Below, piece by piece: positions 46,245-55,982 of a DNA stretch of 64,000 nt (the stretch's first letter is position 1; every line of letters begins with the position of its first letter). This stretch comes from Limnospira fusiformis SAG 85.79 (GTDB lineage Bacteria > Cyanobacteriota > Cyanobacteriia > Cyanobacteriales > Microcoleaceae): assembly GCF_012516315.1 (NCBI RefSeq), contig NZ_CP051185.1:5957363-6021362 (forward strand), read 5' to 3'. A program made the position numbers and the translations under genes. Under the pieces are notes generated by a model. The model was not told the DNA's origin. It ran no database searches and was given only the letters and a program-made list of their open reading frames with translations.

Positions 46245-47387
46245 TTATACTGAAGTTTTAGTCTGGTGTTTATGGTTGGGTTTTTGTCCGGGAATAGGAG
46301 CCTCTCCACCCTCAAGACCGAGAGACTCTAACATAGCCCGATCGCTTTCGGGAGGTTGACCCATAGTAGTTAGGTAATGTCCGATCAGCATGGCATTAAT
46401 CCCCGCTTTCAGACCTAACCCTTGTAATTCTCCCATAACAGCTTCCCGTCCCCCTGCATATCGCAAAATTTGCTCTGGGAGGAGCAGGCGAAAAATAGCG
46501 ATCGCTTTCAGTGCTTGATATGGGTCAAGACGGGAGCGCCCCCCCAAAGGGGTTCCTTCACGGGGGTTAAGTAGATTAATCGGAACCGACTCTACCTCAA
46601 GTTCCCGCAATGCTAAAGCCAGGTCAACACGGTCTTCCCAGCTTTCCCCCATACCGATAATGCCACCCGTACAGGCTTGAATACCAGCAGCCTTGATATT
46701 TTTCACAGTTTCAACGCGATCGTGCCAACTATGAGTCGTCACAATATTACCGTAAAAACTTTCGGAAGATTCCAGATTGTGATTGTACCTAGTCACACCT
46801 GCTTGCGCCAAAGCCTGAGCCTGTTCTGGGGTAATTTCTCCCAAAGCACAACAGGGTTTAATGGAAGTTTCCGCCTGAATACGGCGAACCGTCTCTAGGA
46901 TCTGTTCAAACTCACTAGACTTGGGGCTATTGTACTTAATACCCCGTCCCTGAGAAACCAAACAAAACCGTTTCGCCCCAGCTTCTTCAGCAGCTTTCGC
47001 CTGAGCCAGAATTTCCTCTGGAGATTTTAGCCCATAAATAGGCGAATTTTCCCCAGGGTGGTGAACCGACTGGGAACAGAAACTGCAATTTTCCGAACAG
47101 TTCCCCGACTTGACATTAATAATGCTACATAAATCTACCATTATGCCACAACAGGCTTGACGTACTCGGTCCGCCGCCTCACACAGCAGCAGAATGTGAT
47201 CATTTCCTTCGATCTTAGTCAGTGCGATCGCCTCTTCTCGACCAATGCGATCGCCCCCAATTACCCGGTCAGCCAGGGAATTGAGCCACTGCAATAGTTG
47301 CTCTGTTGTCTGACCCGTAGGTGTAAGCGACCAAGACTCAGCATTGAGTTGGGACTGACGGTTAGTTGATGGCAGTGCTTGAACCAC
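46245..47387 (-). CDS. bioB: Biotin synthase
   Basis: A 380-residue radical-SAM enzyme that inserts sulfur into dethiobiotin. The radical-SAM cysteines appear as NCSENCSFCSQS (Cys-x3-Cys-x2-Cys), followed by HHPGENSPIYGL. The C-terminal block VPINLLNPREGTPLGG and AGGREAVMGELQ is typical. It is longer than E. coli BioB (346 aa) because of an N-terminal extension and a C-terminal tail (PGQKPNHKHQTKTSV). The start codon is GTG. First gene of the bioB-bioY-lspA cluster, transcribed away from pst. Confidence 0.94.
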   Translation of the reverse strand: MVQALPSTNRQSQLNAESWSLTPTGQTTEQLLQWLNSLADRVIGGDRIGREEAIALTKIEGNDHILLLCEAADRVRQACCGIMVDLCSIINVKSGNCSENCSFCSQSVHHPGENSPIYGLKSPEEILAQAKAAEEAGAKRFCLVSQGRGIKYNSPKSSEFEQILETVRRIQAETSIKPCCALGEITPEQAQALAQAGVTRYNHNLESSESFYGNIVTTHSWHDRVETVKNIKAAGIQACTGGIIGMGESWEDRVDLALALRELEVESVPINLLNPREGTPLGGRSRLDPYQALKAIAIFRLLLPEQILRYAGGREAVMGELQGLGLKAGINAMLIGHYLTTMGQPPESDRAMLESLGLEGGEAPIPGQKPNHKHQTKTSV

Positions 47388-47655
47388 GATTAAGCCTTAA
47401 ACTGCGTAATTACCTTAATCTCCCCATCCTAGCATCATCTCACCCCAAGCTCAATGGCAACCCCACCCCGTGGCCATAGATGGCAATTGTTAATTATTCA
47501 TTAATTTTCCTCCCCCTGGTAAAGTTAGGTGCTACTAAAATTTATCAATCTCCCCACAGATCAGACTAAATAAGCCGCCTTTCTTTGACATAAGATGTTC
47601 CCCCCAATTAGAATTTAATAAAAACAGCACCATACCAGCCACCTATAGTCAAGTT
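47388..47655. other. bioB/pst intergenic region
   Basis: About 270 bases upstream of the Pho-box candidate. It must contain the bioB promoter. No BirA-type operator or riboswitch was recognised. Confidence 0.35.
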
Positions 47656-47696
47656 AGCCTTGATTAAGATTAGTTTAAGGTTAGGTTATCCTTGAC
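47656..47696 (+). promoter_or_regulatory. Candidate Pho box upstream of pstS
   Basis: AGATTAGT-TTA-AGGTTAGG-TTA occupies 47667-47688: 8-base units at 11-base spacing. The cyanobacterial Pho box (SphR/PhoB) is a set of direct CTTAACCT repeats with 3-base spacers. On the complementary strand the second unit reads CCTAACCT (7 of 8) and the other matches less well. Its position about 210 bases upstream of pstS fits phosphate-starvation induction. Only one unit is strong. Confidence 0.45.
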
Positions 47697-47899
47697 AGAA
47701 AAACCAAGTTAAGCTAAATCTTTAGATTTTTTTCTAACCATAAACTCCCCTTGTGGAGTCATCAATCTTGTGGTAATTTCTTGTGTAGGTATCGGGCTTA
47801 AAGTCTGTTTTTGTACCTGAGTATCAAATTAAACCAGAACCTTAATCGGTTATTGTTCATCTGATTTCCTAGTCGTTTCACCAAGTGGACGTATTTTTC

Positions 47900-48976
47900 A
47901 TGGTTCTCAATCGCAAAGTCCTTTTAGCAGTAGCCTCCCTACCAATACTATTGGGAGCAACCGCCTGCGCTCCCGGTCCCCAAGAAGGAGAAACTCGCGG
48001 CCAAAGGATATCCATTAGCGGCGCTGGGGCGACCTTCCCCGCCCCCCTATTTCAACGTTGGTTTGATGCCTATAACCGCCAGGTAGACCCCAACGTACAA
48101 GTTAGTTATCAGTCCGTCGGAAGTGGGGCTGGTTTAGAGCAGTACATCAATGGCACAGTAGACTTCGGAGCCAGTGAAGCACCAATCACAGACTCCGCCA
48201 CTCGCACAGAATCCTTCATCGCCGCCCACGGTCACGATCCCATTCAACTTCCCTTAACCGGAGGGTTTGTTTCCTTCTCCTATAACCTACCCGGAGTTGA
48301 GAACCTCCAACTGAGACTATCTCGGCAAGCCTACTGTGGTATCGTGACCGGACAGATTACCCAATGGACTGATCCGGCGATCGCCGCCGATAACCCCAAC
48401 CTCAATCTTCCTAACCTACCCATTATCTTCGCTCATCGTTCCGACGGTAGTGGAACCACCTTTGTATTTACTAACCACATCAATACAGTCTGTCCTGACT
48501 GGCCTGCTGGTGTCGGCACCTCCGTAGACTGGCCTATAGGTATTGGTGGTCAAGGAAACGAAGGTGTAGCCGCGGCCATTCAGCAAAACGAGGGAGCCAT
48601 TGGATTCCTATCTTATGCCTACGCAGCCCTCAACAACATTGACTCAGCTTTAATCGAAAACCAAGCCGGAAACTTTATCACCCCATCTCCAGAAGCAGCA
48701 GCTAAAGCCTTACTTGATGAACCCGTACCCGATAACTTTGCTTTGCTAGTTCCTGACCCCTCCGGTGCTGAGTCTTACCCCATTGTCGGTCTAGTTTGGG
48801 TAATGATCTATCAAAACTATGAAGACGATGCCAAATGGCAAGCTCTGCGTCAGGTTTTTGAATGGTCTTTAGGTCCAGAAGGCAGAGCCTTAGCAGAAGA
48901 ACTCCTTTTTGTTCCCACCCCCGATCCTTTAGTACAAAGGATTAAAGCTGTCTTTGACACCGTAAATGCCAACTAA
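47900..48976 (+). CDS. pstS: Phosphate ABC transporter substrate-binding protein
   Basis: 358 residues from the ATG at 47900. The lipoprotein-like signal (VLLAVASLPILLGATAC, Cys23) is followed by ISGAGATFPAPLFQRWFDAY and the phosphate-ligand motifs YQSVGSGAGLEQYINGTVDF and HRSDGSGTTFVFTNH. It captures phosphate in the periplasm for PstCAB. The GTG at 47885 is in frame, but the ATG gives a normal signal peptide. First gene of the pst cluster. Confidence 0.95.
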   Translation: MVLNRKVLLAVASLPILLGATACAPGPQEGETRGQRISISGAGATFPAPLFQRWFDAYNRQVDPNVQVSYQSVGSGAGLEQYINGTVDFGASEAPITDSATRTESFIAAHGHDPIQLPLTGGFVSFSYNLPGVENLQLRLSRQAYCGIVTGQITQWTDPAIAADNPNLNLPNLPIIFAHRSDGSGTTFVFTNHINTVCPDWPAGVGTSVDWPIGIGGQGNEGVAAAIQQNEGAIGFLSYAYAALNNIDSALIENQAGNFITPSPEAAAKALLDEPVPDNFALLVPDPSGAESYPIVGLVWVMIYQNYEDDAKWQALRQVFEWSLGPEGRALAEELLFVPTPDPLVQRIKAVFDTVNAN

Positions 48977-49223
48977 CAGATTCCCTTAGACAATTCAGGA
49001 GTGCCACATTTTTGGTACTCCTACTACCAAAACTTTTATCGAGTTGGGATATATAGCCCAGAGTCTGGGTGTGTTAACAAACCACTCCGTTAGCCTTTTC
49101 CGGTTCAATGGATAACTGACAACTACTCCCACACTTTCCTAGTCCCAGTTACTTCCTGAACATTTTGGCGATCGCTCCTTCCTGTAAATACTCAACTAAT
49201 CAAAGTGGAGACAAAACAACATC

Positions 49224-50189
49224 ATGACCCTGGTTGATCCATCAAATCAATTCACTAGCCGTAGCCTGGAAAAACGAACCAGCACCATTAGAGTCATCGA
49301 TATCGGCTTCTGGGGATTAACCCTACTCCTGGCTATTGGTGCCGGAGCCGTTTTACTTTGGGTAATCCTACAAACAGCGATCGAAGCTACCCCCGCCATT
49401 CGCCAATTTGGTCTCGGTTTTTTAGTCAATACAACCTGGAACCCTGTAACCAACGTATATGGCGTGCTACCCCAAATTTATGGAACCTTAGTTACCGCCT
49501 TTATCGCTCTAGTAATTGCTGTTCCCCTCGGCATTGGGGTCGCTGTCTTCCTCACCGAAGGATTTGCTCCCAAATGGGTGACAACTCCCATCGCTTTTGC
49601 GATCGAGCTAATTGTAGCCATTCCTAGTGTGGTTTTAGGCATTTGGGGCATTTTTATCCTCATTCCCATGATCAGACCCGTTTTTAGATTTCTCAACAGC
49701 AACTTCGGTTGGATTCCCCTTTTTGGTGGTGCTACCCCCTCCGGTAATAACCTCTTACTGGTCGGTTTAGTCCTATCCATTATGATCGTCCCCATTATCA
49801 TCTCGATTACCCGTAGCACCTTTGAAGTTTTACCCAGAGACCTCCGCAATGGTTCCCTCGCTTTAGGAGCCACCCGCTGGGAAACTATTCTCAGAGTCCT
49901 TATCCCCGCTGGCTTATCTGGGATTATCAGTTCCGTCATGTTGGGAATGGGTCGCGCTATGGGTGAAACTATGGTAGCCGCCATGCTAGTCGGTAACGCC
50001 AACCGCATTAACATATCATGGTTACAGCCCGGATCAACCATTACAGGTCTCATCGCCTCCCAGTTTGGCGAAGCCGGACGCACCCAAGTAGCCGCTCTCA
50101 TGTATGCAGGTTTAGTCCTGATGATCCTATCCCTGGTCGTCAATATCTTGGCAGAACTCGTCATTCGTCGATTTCAGAATATTGAGTAA
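49224..50189 (+). CDS. pstC: Phosphate ABC transporter permease PstC
   Basis: 321 residues and six membrane spans. The permease EAA-type loop is GSLALGATRWETILRVLIPA, and SRAMGET-type MGRAMGETMVAAMLVGN is typical of PstC. It forms the inner-membrane channel with PstA. GGAG precedes the ATG (12 bases). The gap of 247 bases from pstS has no ORF and could hold an mRNA-processing or attenuation site, since pst operons often make more pstS message. Confidence 0.94.
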   Translation: MTLVDPSNQFTSRSLEKRTSTIRVIDIGFWGLTLLLAIGAGAVLLWVILQTAIEATPAIRQFGLGFLVNTTWNPVTNVYGVLPQIYGTLVTAFIALVIAVPLGIGVAVFLTEGFAPKWVTTPIAFAIELIVAIPSVVLGIWGIFILIPMIRPVFRFLNSNFGWIPLFGGATPSGNNLLLVGLVLSIMIVPIIISITRSTFEVLPRDLRNGSLALGATRWETILRVLIPAGLSGIISSVMLGMGRAMGETMVAAMLVGNANRINISWLQPGSTITGLIASQFGEAGRTQVAALMYAGLVLMILSLVVNILAELVIRRFQNIE

Positions 50190-50255
50190 GGTTTCTGACT
50201 TTGACCTGAGTTTTTTGTTCACTCAATCCCCGATTAAGTTTAGCAAGCATAAATT

Positions 50256-51161
50256 ATGGATAATCTAGGTCGTCAGCCTTCCTTTCCTTCTGAAGGCGAT
50301 AGTTTCGATATCAGCGAGAAAACCATGGCTCGCCATCGCCGTCTCGTGGGACGGGTCTTAACAGTCTTAACCATGGTCTTTGCAGCCACAGTTGTCATTC
50401 CCTTGCTGTGGGTCCTCGTTAGCGTCTTTCAAAAAGGCGTAGGCGCTTTAGTCTTTCCCGATATCTTCACTAAATTACCACCCCCTCCCGGCCTCTCTGA
50501 GGGCGGTTTTGGTCATGCCATTATCGGTAGCTTAATGACCCTCGGAATTGCTACCATGATTGCTGTTCCCTTTGGTGTCATTGCCGCTATTTATCTAGCC
50601 GAGTTCGGTCGCGGCACTAAGTTAGCCTACTTGGTCAAGTTCTCCTGTAACGTACTTACCGGGGTTCCCGCCATTTTATGTGGCTTATTTGCTTACTCCA
50701 TTGTCGTCAGACCCATGGGAGGATTTTCCGCTTTTTCCGGTGGGGTCGCTTTGGCTGTCTTGATGTTACCCATTATTATTCGCTCTACCGAAGAGGCTTT
50801 GTTATTGGTTCCTAATGAAATGCGGTTAGCTGCCACTGGTATTGGGGCTACCCGATTTCAAACTGTAGTGCAAATTGTCTTACCCGCCGCCCTAACTTCT
50901 ATTGTCACAGGTGTTGTTCTCTCTGTCGCCCGCGCCTCTGGAGAAGCTGCACCCTTACTGTTTACCTCCTTTAACAATAACTTCTGGGCTGCTAATGTTT
51001 GGGAACCAGTTGCTACCCTACCTATCTTGATTTACTTTTTCTCGATTATTCCCTACAAAGCATCTCAGGCTTTGGCTTGGGCCGCCGCTTTGGTCCTGTT
51101 GTCACTTGTCCTTATTTTCAGCGTTTTAGCCCGCTATTTCAGCCGCAAAAAAACCTTTTAA
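50256..51161 (+). CDS. pstA: Phosphate ABC transporter permease PstA
   Basis: 301 residues and six membrane spans. The start RHRRLVGRVLTVLTMVFAAT and the permease signature RLAATGIGATRFQTVVQIVL (AATGIGATRFQTV) are PstA-like, followed by VARASGEAAPLLFTS. It pairs with PstC. It lies 66 bases downstream of pstC and 76 bases upstream of the first pstB, on the same strand. Confidence 0.93.
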   Translation: MDNLGRQPSFPSEGDSFDISEKTMARHRRLVGRVLTVLTMVFAATVVIPLLWVLVSVFQKGVGALVFPDIFTKLPPPPGLSEGGFGHAIIGSLMTLGIATMIAVPFGVIAAIYLAEFGRGTKLAYLVKFSCNVLTGVPAILCGLFAYSIVVRPMGGFSAFSGGVALAVLMLPIIIRSTEEALLLVPNEMRLAATGIGATRFQTVVQIVLPAALTSIVTGVVLSVARASGEAAPLLFTSFNNNFWAANVWEPVATLPILIYFFSIIPYKASQALAWAAALVLLSLVLIFSVLARYFSRKKTF

Positions 51162-51237
51162 CTTACCCACCCCCTCCCTTTTTTTTGCTCACCTATTCTG
51201 CCTCACTGTTCTTTTAGCTTGACCAATTGGAGAAACC

Positions 51238-52047
51238 ATGCAACAATATATTAGTGATGTGTCCGTAAATACTCGGCGCATTTTTGAGATTAAAAATCTA
51301 TCGGTTTACTACAGCGGTGCGATCGCTCTCCGGGATGTTAACATGGATATCCTGGAGCGCAAGATTACCGCTTTTATTGGCCCCTCTGGCTGTGGTAAAA
51401 GTACCCTCTTACGCTGCTTTAACCGCACTAATGACCTGGTTCCTGGTGCTGAGGTTAAAGGGCTTTTGAATTACCGAGGTCAACCCCTCTATCGCAAGGG
51501 AGTTGATCCCGTTGTTGTCCGCCGCCGCATTGGTATGGTCTTTCAGCAGCCTAACCCTTTCCCTAAGACCATTTATGATAATGTCGCCTATGGTTTGCGC
51601 GTAAATGGAATTAAGGATAACTTAGATGAGAGGGTCGAAAAAGCCCTACGCAGCGCCGCCCTCTGGGATGAGGTTAAGGATAATATGAAAAAGTTGGGGA
51701 CTTCTCTATCGGGAGGACAGCAGCAACGTTTATGTATCGCTAGGGCGATCGCTGTTCAACCCGATGTTATTTTGATGGATGAACCCTGTTCCGCTTTAGA
51801 CCCCATTTCCACCATGCGAATTGAAGATTTGATGGCTGAACTAAAGGAACATTATACCATTGTCATTGTTACCCATAATATGCAGCAGGCTTCTCGCGTA
51901 GCTGATTATACCGCCTTCTTTAACGCCGAAGCCCTAGAAGGTGGTAAGCGCGTTGGTTATTTAGTCGAAGTAGATACCACTGAAAACATTTTTTCCTGTC
52001 CCCAAGACCAGCGAACTCATGATTATGTTAGTGGTCGTTTTGGCTAA
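51238..52047 (+). CDS. pstB: Phosphate ABC transporter ATP-binding protein PstB (copy 1)
   Basis: 269 residues. Walker A is [12 protein letters not shown], the Q-loop region [11 protein letters not shown], the signature [16 protein letters not shown], Walker [14 protein letters not shown], and the PstB-type [21 protein letters not shown]. It energises PstCA. It ends YVSGRFG as PstB proteins do. A second pstB follows after 205 bases. Confidence 0.95.
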   Translation: MQQYISDVSVNTRRIFEIKNLSVYYSGAIALRDVNMDILERKITAFIGPSGCGKSTLLRCFNRTNDLVPGAEVKGLLNYRGQPLYRKGVDPVVVRRRIGMVFQQPNPFPKTIYDNVAYGLRVNGIKDNLDERVEKALRSAALWDEVKDNMKKLGTSLSGGQQQRLCIARAIAVQPDVILMDEPCSALDPISTMRIEDLMAELKEHYTIVIVTHNMQQASRVADYTAFFNAEALEGGKRVGYLVEVDTTENIFSCPQDQRTHDYVSGRFG

Positions 52048-52252
52048 ACCATAAACCTCCATATATAGCAATATTACATGATGATTGGTAAAATTAAACC
52101 TACTCCCCCCGAATCCCATACGGCGGGGATGTTCATGGTTATCCTTAACTCTCATCACCCCGCTATATATCCCATTAATTCCCCAACTGTATTAATCAAG
52201 TTGTGGGGGTTCTATTTGTACAATTGCTCAACAATTCAGGAGTTAACTGCTC

Positions 52253-53080
52253 ATGATGGATGCTAGTATTCCCGATACTGCTAATGTGACTGATACCGAT
52301 ATAGTCATCCATGCTGAAAATATTGATGTTTTCTATGGGGATTTTAAGGCAGTTCGCGGCGTGACTATGGACATTCTCCAAAAACGAGTAACCGCTTTTA
52401 TCGGACCTTCTGGCTGCGGTAAAACTACTATTCTCCGCTGCTTTAATCGCATTAATGATTTGATTCCAGGCTTCAGGTTGTCCGGGAATATTTACTATCA
52501 GGGTCAGAATTTATACGATCCCATTGTCGATCCTGTCCAAGTGCGACGACAAATTGGTATGGTATTTCAGAAGCCTAACCCCTTCCCTAAGTCTATTTAT
52601 GAAAATATCGCCTATGGGGTGCGCGTCAATGGTTTGGCTAAGTCTAAAGCTGATCTCGATGAAATTGTAGAGCGATCGCTCCGTCAGGCTGTACTGTGGG
52701 ATGAAGTCAAGGACAAACTCCGACAAAGTGGTTTGGCTTTGTCTGGGGGTCAGCAACAACGTCTATGTATTGCGCGCGCGGTTTCCGTTCAACCTGATGT
52801 AATTCTCATGGATGAACCTTGCTCCGCTTTGGACCCTATTTCTACCATGCGGATTGAAGAACTCATTGTTGAGCTAAAACAACAATACACTATCATTATC
52901 GTTACCCATAATATGCAGCAAGCAACTAGGGTCGCTGATATGACTGCCTTTTTTAACGCTAAAGCCGAAGATGGTAGCAAGCGTTTTGGCTACCTCGTTG
53001 AGTTTAGCGATACTCACAGTCTGTTCCAAAATCCCCAAGAAGAAGCCACCCAACAATATGTTAGTGGTCGCTTTGGTTAA
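52253..53080 (+). CDS. pstB: Phosphate ABC transporter ATP-binding protein PstB (copy 2)
   Basis: 275 residues, same motifs as copy 1 ([53 protein letters not shown]). It differs at many positions, so it is an old duplication. Tandem pstB genes are common in cyanobacterial pst operons. The ATG at 52253 has AGGAG 10 bases before it; a second ATG follows directly. The intergenic 52048-52252 has no ORF. Confidence 0.94.
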   Translation: MMDASIPDTANVTDTDIVIHAENIDVFYGDFKAVRGVTMDILQKRVTAFIGPSGCGKTTILRCFNRINDLIPGFRLSGNIYYQGQNLYDPIVDPVQVRRQIGMVFQKPNPFPKSIYENIAYGVRVNGLAKSKADLDEIVERSLRQAVLWDEVKDKLRQSGLALSGGQQQRLCIARAVSVQPDVILMDEPCSALDPISTMRIEELIVELKQQYTIIIVTHNMQQATRVADMTAFFNAKAEDGSKRFGYLVEFSDTHSLFQNPQEEATQQYVSGRFG

Positions 53081-53171
53081 GCACAACCTATCCCCAAGAG
53101 GTCAGAAGCTACTTAATTAGCCCTGTCTGACCTCCCTCTGGTTGTGGTGATTGGTTGATGGTGTTTTGACG

Positions 53172-53339
53172 CTATGCGCCTTTCATCCAGTTTTTCAGTA
53201 AGTTATCCTTAACCATCCCTTGGCGAAAAACCTCGATTAGATACTCCTGAGCTTCTTCTAAACTTAGGTGTTTGACTTGTTCCTGGAGAACCTTGAGCTT
53301 GAATTGTTGCTCTATGCTTAGATTTCCTGGGGTTTGCAT
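53172..53339 (-). CDS. Second, divergent NblA-like protein
   Basis: A 55-residue protein found by reading the minus strand: MQTPGNLSIEQQFKLKVL, then LSLEEAQEYLIEVFRQGMVK and DNLLKNWMKGA. It shares the NblA layout (SLEQQFKL, E-AQE-L-E-...-M, N-L-K-W-K) with the protein at 90-284. It lacks the MSREQAQEFL core residues and the final QWGLE. It may be a phycobilisome-degradation paralogue with changed partner binding. It lies next to the pst operon and the phycobiliprotein-lyase gene, so phosphate- or light-stress control is plausible but unproven. Confidence 0.75.
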   Translation of the reverse strand: MQTPGNLSIEQQFKLKVLQEQVKHLSLEEAQEYLIEVFRQGMVKDNLLKNWMKGA

Positions 53340-53572
53340 TGTTCGCTCCTCCTCTGAAATTCTAGGATTGAGACTACGGTTTTGGATTAAACCGTAATTT
53401 TTGTTTACCTGGAATGTAAATTATCGTAACATAAACTTGACAATCTGTCCATCATGGACATTTAGACACTAATCTATTTAACAAAACTTTGGATTTTCCG
53501 CTCTGATAGCCACAGACTCAGCCCTAACTGCCATAAAATAAACTGATAGCCGTCAGATTGGAGATTGAGTTA

Positions 53573-54166
53573 ATGGATGCTATAGAATTTTTTAATATGA
53601 GTGCCGGAAGATGGCGATCGCTAAGGACTACCCATCACCTAGCTTTTCGTCAAGCCGAAAAAGGATTTTCTGATATCAATGTAACCTCCCTTACCGCTGA
53701 TGACCCCCAGGTAGCCGAGATCTGCAAAATGCACGATATTGACCCGAGTTTGGCGGCGGGGGGCGCTCATGTCACCTGGAATGGCGAAATGGCTTGGGAT
53801 AAGGAAGACGAAAATCATAAGGGTTCTACCGTATTTGCGATCGTACCAGACCCAGATGATCCGCGCCGGGGTCGAATGCTGCGGGAACGCGGTTATGCCG
53901 AAATTGTCCCCGTGATTGGACGTTTTGAGATGGACGAAGAGGACGGCTTAACCTTAATAACCGAATATGAAACCATGAGTTCCATTGAGCGTTTTTGGTT
54001 TGTGGGTCCTCATGTAAGAATGCGATCGAGTGCCGTCAAGCGGTTCGGAGGCTTCAACACCTCCACCTTCTGCACAGAAATCCGCATCGACTCTGATTCT
54101 AACACAACCACAACTTCCGAAGCCGACAAACCATCTGCTGATTTTATCTCAGCCTTTGGTTGGTAA
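53573..54166 (+). CDS. cpcS: Phycobiliprotein chromophore lyase, CpcS/CpeS family
   Basis: 197 residues from the ATG at 53573. CpcS-type features are the start MDAIEFFNMSAGRWRSLRTTHH, here DAIEFFNMSAGRWRSLRT, then ERFWFVGPHVRMRSSAVKR and the end FISAFGW. These lyases attach phycocyanobilin to a cysteine of phycobiliproteins (often Cys84). A TTG five codons upstream is open, but conserved sequence begins at this ATG. It sits near the divergent NblA, so light-harvesting assembly and breakdown genes are neighbours. Confidence 0.88.
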   Translation: MDAIEFFNMSAGRWRSLRTTHHLAFRQAEKGFSDINVTSLTADDPQVAEICKMHDIDPSLAAGGAHVTWNGEMAWDKEDENHKGSTVFAIVPDPDDPRRGRMLRERGYAEIVPVIGRFEMDEEDGLTLITEYETMSSIERFWFVGPHVRMRSSAVKRFGGFNTSTFCTEIRIDSDSNTTTTSEADKPSADFISAFGW

Positions 54167-54278
54167 AACCGTAACCCCCCTGAAGTCCCAAGGTTTTCAG
54201 GGGAGTTAGTTGTTGTGTTTTAGCGGCTACTAACTGGCTGGCTTTCAATAAACCATCAAAAACCATTATACCATAGCC

Positions 54279-54881
54279 ATGACATCTATAACCACCGACA
54301 AAACATATACTTTTGAGGACTACCTCAAATATGATGATGGCACAGACAACCATTATGAATTAGTCAATGGACAATTAGAAATCATGAACCCACCAACCAT
54401 CAGACATTTGCTAATCGCCGATTTTATCCGGGATACTTTAAAAGCCGAAATAACTCGGATGAATTCACCTTGGTTGTGTTTGAAAGAAGCCGGGGTGAGA
54501 ACCTCACCGAGGAAGTCGCGATTGATGGATGTCTGTGTCGTATCCAGAGAAAAAGTTGTAGAATTGTTGGATGAATCGGCAGTTTTTCAAACGCCACCCA
54601 TCCTAGTGGTGGAAGTGGTCAGTCCCGAATCGGTAAACCGGGATTATCGGTACAAAAGAACGGAATATGCGGCGGCGGAAATCCAGGAATATTGGATTGT
54701 AGATCCGATATTAAATAAGATATCGATTTTGCGGCTGGATGAGGGTTTATATGAAGAAACTGTGTTGACGGACAATCAACAAATAGTCTCTCAAGTTTTC
54801 CCGGAATTAAGGTTAAATATCGGAGACATTTTCGCAGCGGGCAATATTTTCACCTCCCCGGAAAATCCCCCGCAATCCTAA
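54279..54881 (+). CDS. Uma2/DUF820 family PD-(D/E)xK nuclease-like protein
   Basis: 200 residues. The family pattern is present: YTFEDYLKYDDGTDNHYELV, LMDVCVVSREKV and PPILVVEVVSPESVNRDYRYK. It continues with EYAAAEIQEYWIVDP, which carries the usual catalytic-type acidic residues. Uma2 proteins are very abundant in cyanobacteria, and a nuclease fold is predicted, but a function is not established. It marks the left edge of the repeat-rich accessory region. Confidence 0.85.
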   Translation: MTSITTDKTYTFEDYLKYDDGTDNHYELVNGQLEIMNPPTIRHLLIADFIRDTLKAEITRMNSPWLCLKEAGVRTSPRKSRLMDVCVVSREKVVELLDESAVFQTPPILVVEVVSPESVNRDYRYKRTEYAAAEIQEYWIVDPILNKISILRLDEGLYEETVLTDNQQIVSQVFPELRLNIGDIFAAGNIFTSPENPPQS

Positions 54882-54928
54882 AAAGCGGGGTTATATCAGC
54901 CACGCAAACATTTAATAAACGGGGTTTC

Positions 54929-55658
54929 TAGTAGGTTGGCTGGTGCGATCGCTTTACAACACACTCGGACTCTAGTAGGTTGGGTGGAGCGATCGCTTTA
55001 CACAAAACAGGCGGCTAGGCTGGGAGACTCTAGTAGGTTGGGTGGAGCGATCGCGAAACCCAACACAGTCGGCTAGGCTGGGAGTGGTTAAGTTTTGGTG
55101 GAGTTTACGGAGTTCACATAACCTACTCCTGGTGCGATCGCTTTACAACACACTCGGACTCTAGTAGGTTGGGTGGAGCGATCGCGAAACCCAACACAGT
55201 CGGCTAGGCTGGGAGTGGTTAAGTTTTGGTGGAGTTTACGGAGTTCACATAACCTACTCCTGGTGCGATCGCTTTACACAACACAGTCGGACTCTAGTAG
55301 GTTGGCTGGTGCGATCGCTTTACACAACACAGTCGGACTCTAGTAGGTTGGCTGGTGCGATCGCTTTACACAACAGACTCTGACTCTAGTAGGTTGGCTG
55401 GTGCGATCGCTTGACACAACACAGTCGGACTCTAGTAGGTTGGGTGGAGCGATCGCGAAACCCAACACAGTCGGCTAGGCTGGGAGTGGTTAAGTTTTTG
55501 TCAGGTTTCCTGGGTTCATATAACCTACTGATTTGTTGGGTTTACGGAGTTCACCCAACCTACTCCTGGTGCGATCGCTTTACACAAAACAGTCGGCTAG
55601 GCTGGGAGTGGTTAAGTTTTGGTGGGGTTTCCTGGGTTCACCCAACCTACTCCTGGTC
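54929..55658. repeat. HIP1-bearing mosaic repeat block C1
   Basis: About 730 bases made of shuffled modules: CTAGTAGGTTGGCTGGTGCG, ATCGCTTTACACAACACAGTC, GGAGCGATCGCGAAACCCAA, GGCTAGGCTGGGAGTGGTTA and a longer TTACGGAGTTCACATAACCT. Nearly every module carries GCGATCGC, so HIP1 density is far above the rest of the window. A 46-bp unit is tandemly repeated about four times near 55260-55430. The modules recur at 56577, 57640 and 62276. ORFs seen inside (VERSRNPTQSARLG-like) are repeats and not genes. Confidence 0.9.
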
Positions 55659-55733
55659 ATATTAAATCATGAAATATATGCTACAATTAGGAATAAAATT
55701 AATCAGCCCCAATTGGGATAGAGTCAACTGCTT

Positions 55734-55982
55734 ATGACTGTACTCATCTCAGACGAAATCCTGGAAGCCTCTCAGCTTACCCCAAGCGAATTTCGCCAAG
55801 AAGTAGCATTACACCTGTTTCAAACCGGGCGTTTGACCTTGGGCTATGCCAGTAAATTGGCAGATATGCCATCCGGTGCTTTTCGCCAACTTCTGAAACA
55901 ACGAGATATCCCGCTTTACTCCTACGATGTGGAAGATTTTGCCTTAGATATCAAGAATTTACGGGAGTTGGGACGCTTGTGA
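55734..55982 (+). CDS. UPF0175 antitoxin-like protein
   Basis: 82 residues, UPF0175 pattern: LTPSEFRQEVALHLFQTGRL, TLGYASKLADMPSGAFRQLL and YDVEDFALDIKNLRELG. UPF0175 proteins are DNA-binding-type partners found before PIN-like toxins. The stop overlaps the start of the next gene by 4 bases, so the two are cotranslated. Located between repeat blocks C1 and C2. Confidence 0.85.
   Translation: MTVLISDEILEASQLTPSEFRQEVALHLFQTGRLTLGYASKLADMPSGAFRQLLKQRDIPLYSYDVEDFALDIKNLRELGRL

Noticed and set aside
47388..47880. Biotin operator or riboswitch upstream of bioB, and cobalamin riboswitch upstream of cobN (29228-29451)
   Set aside because: No BirA-type inverted repeat and no conserved B12-box was recognised.
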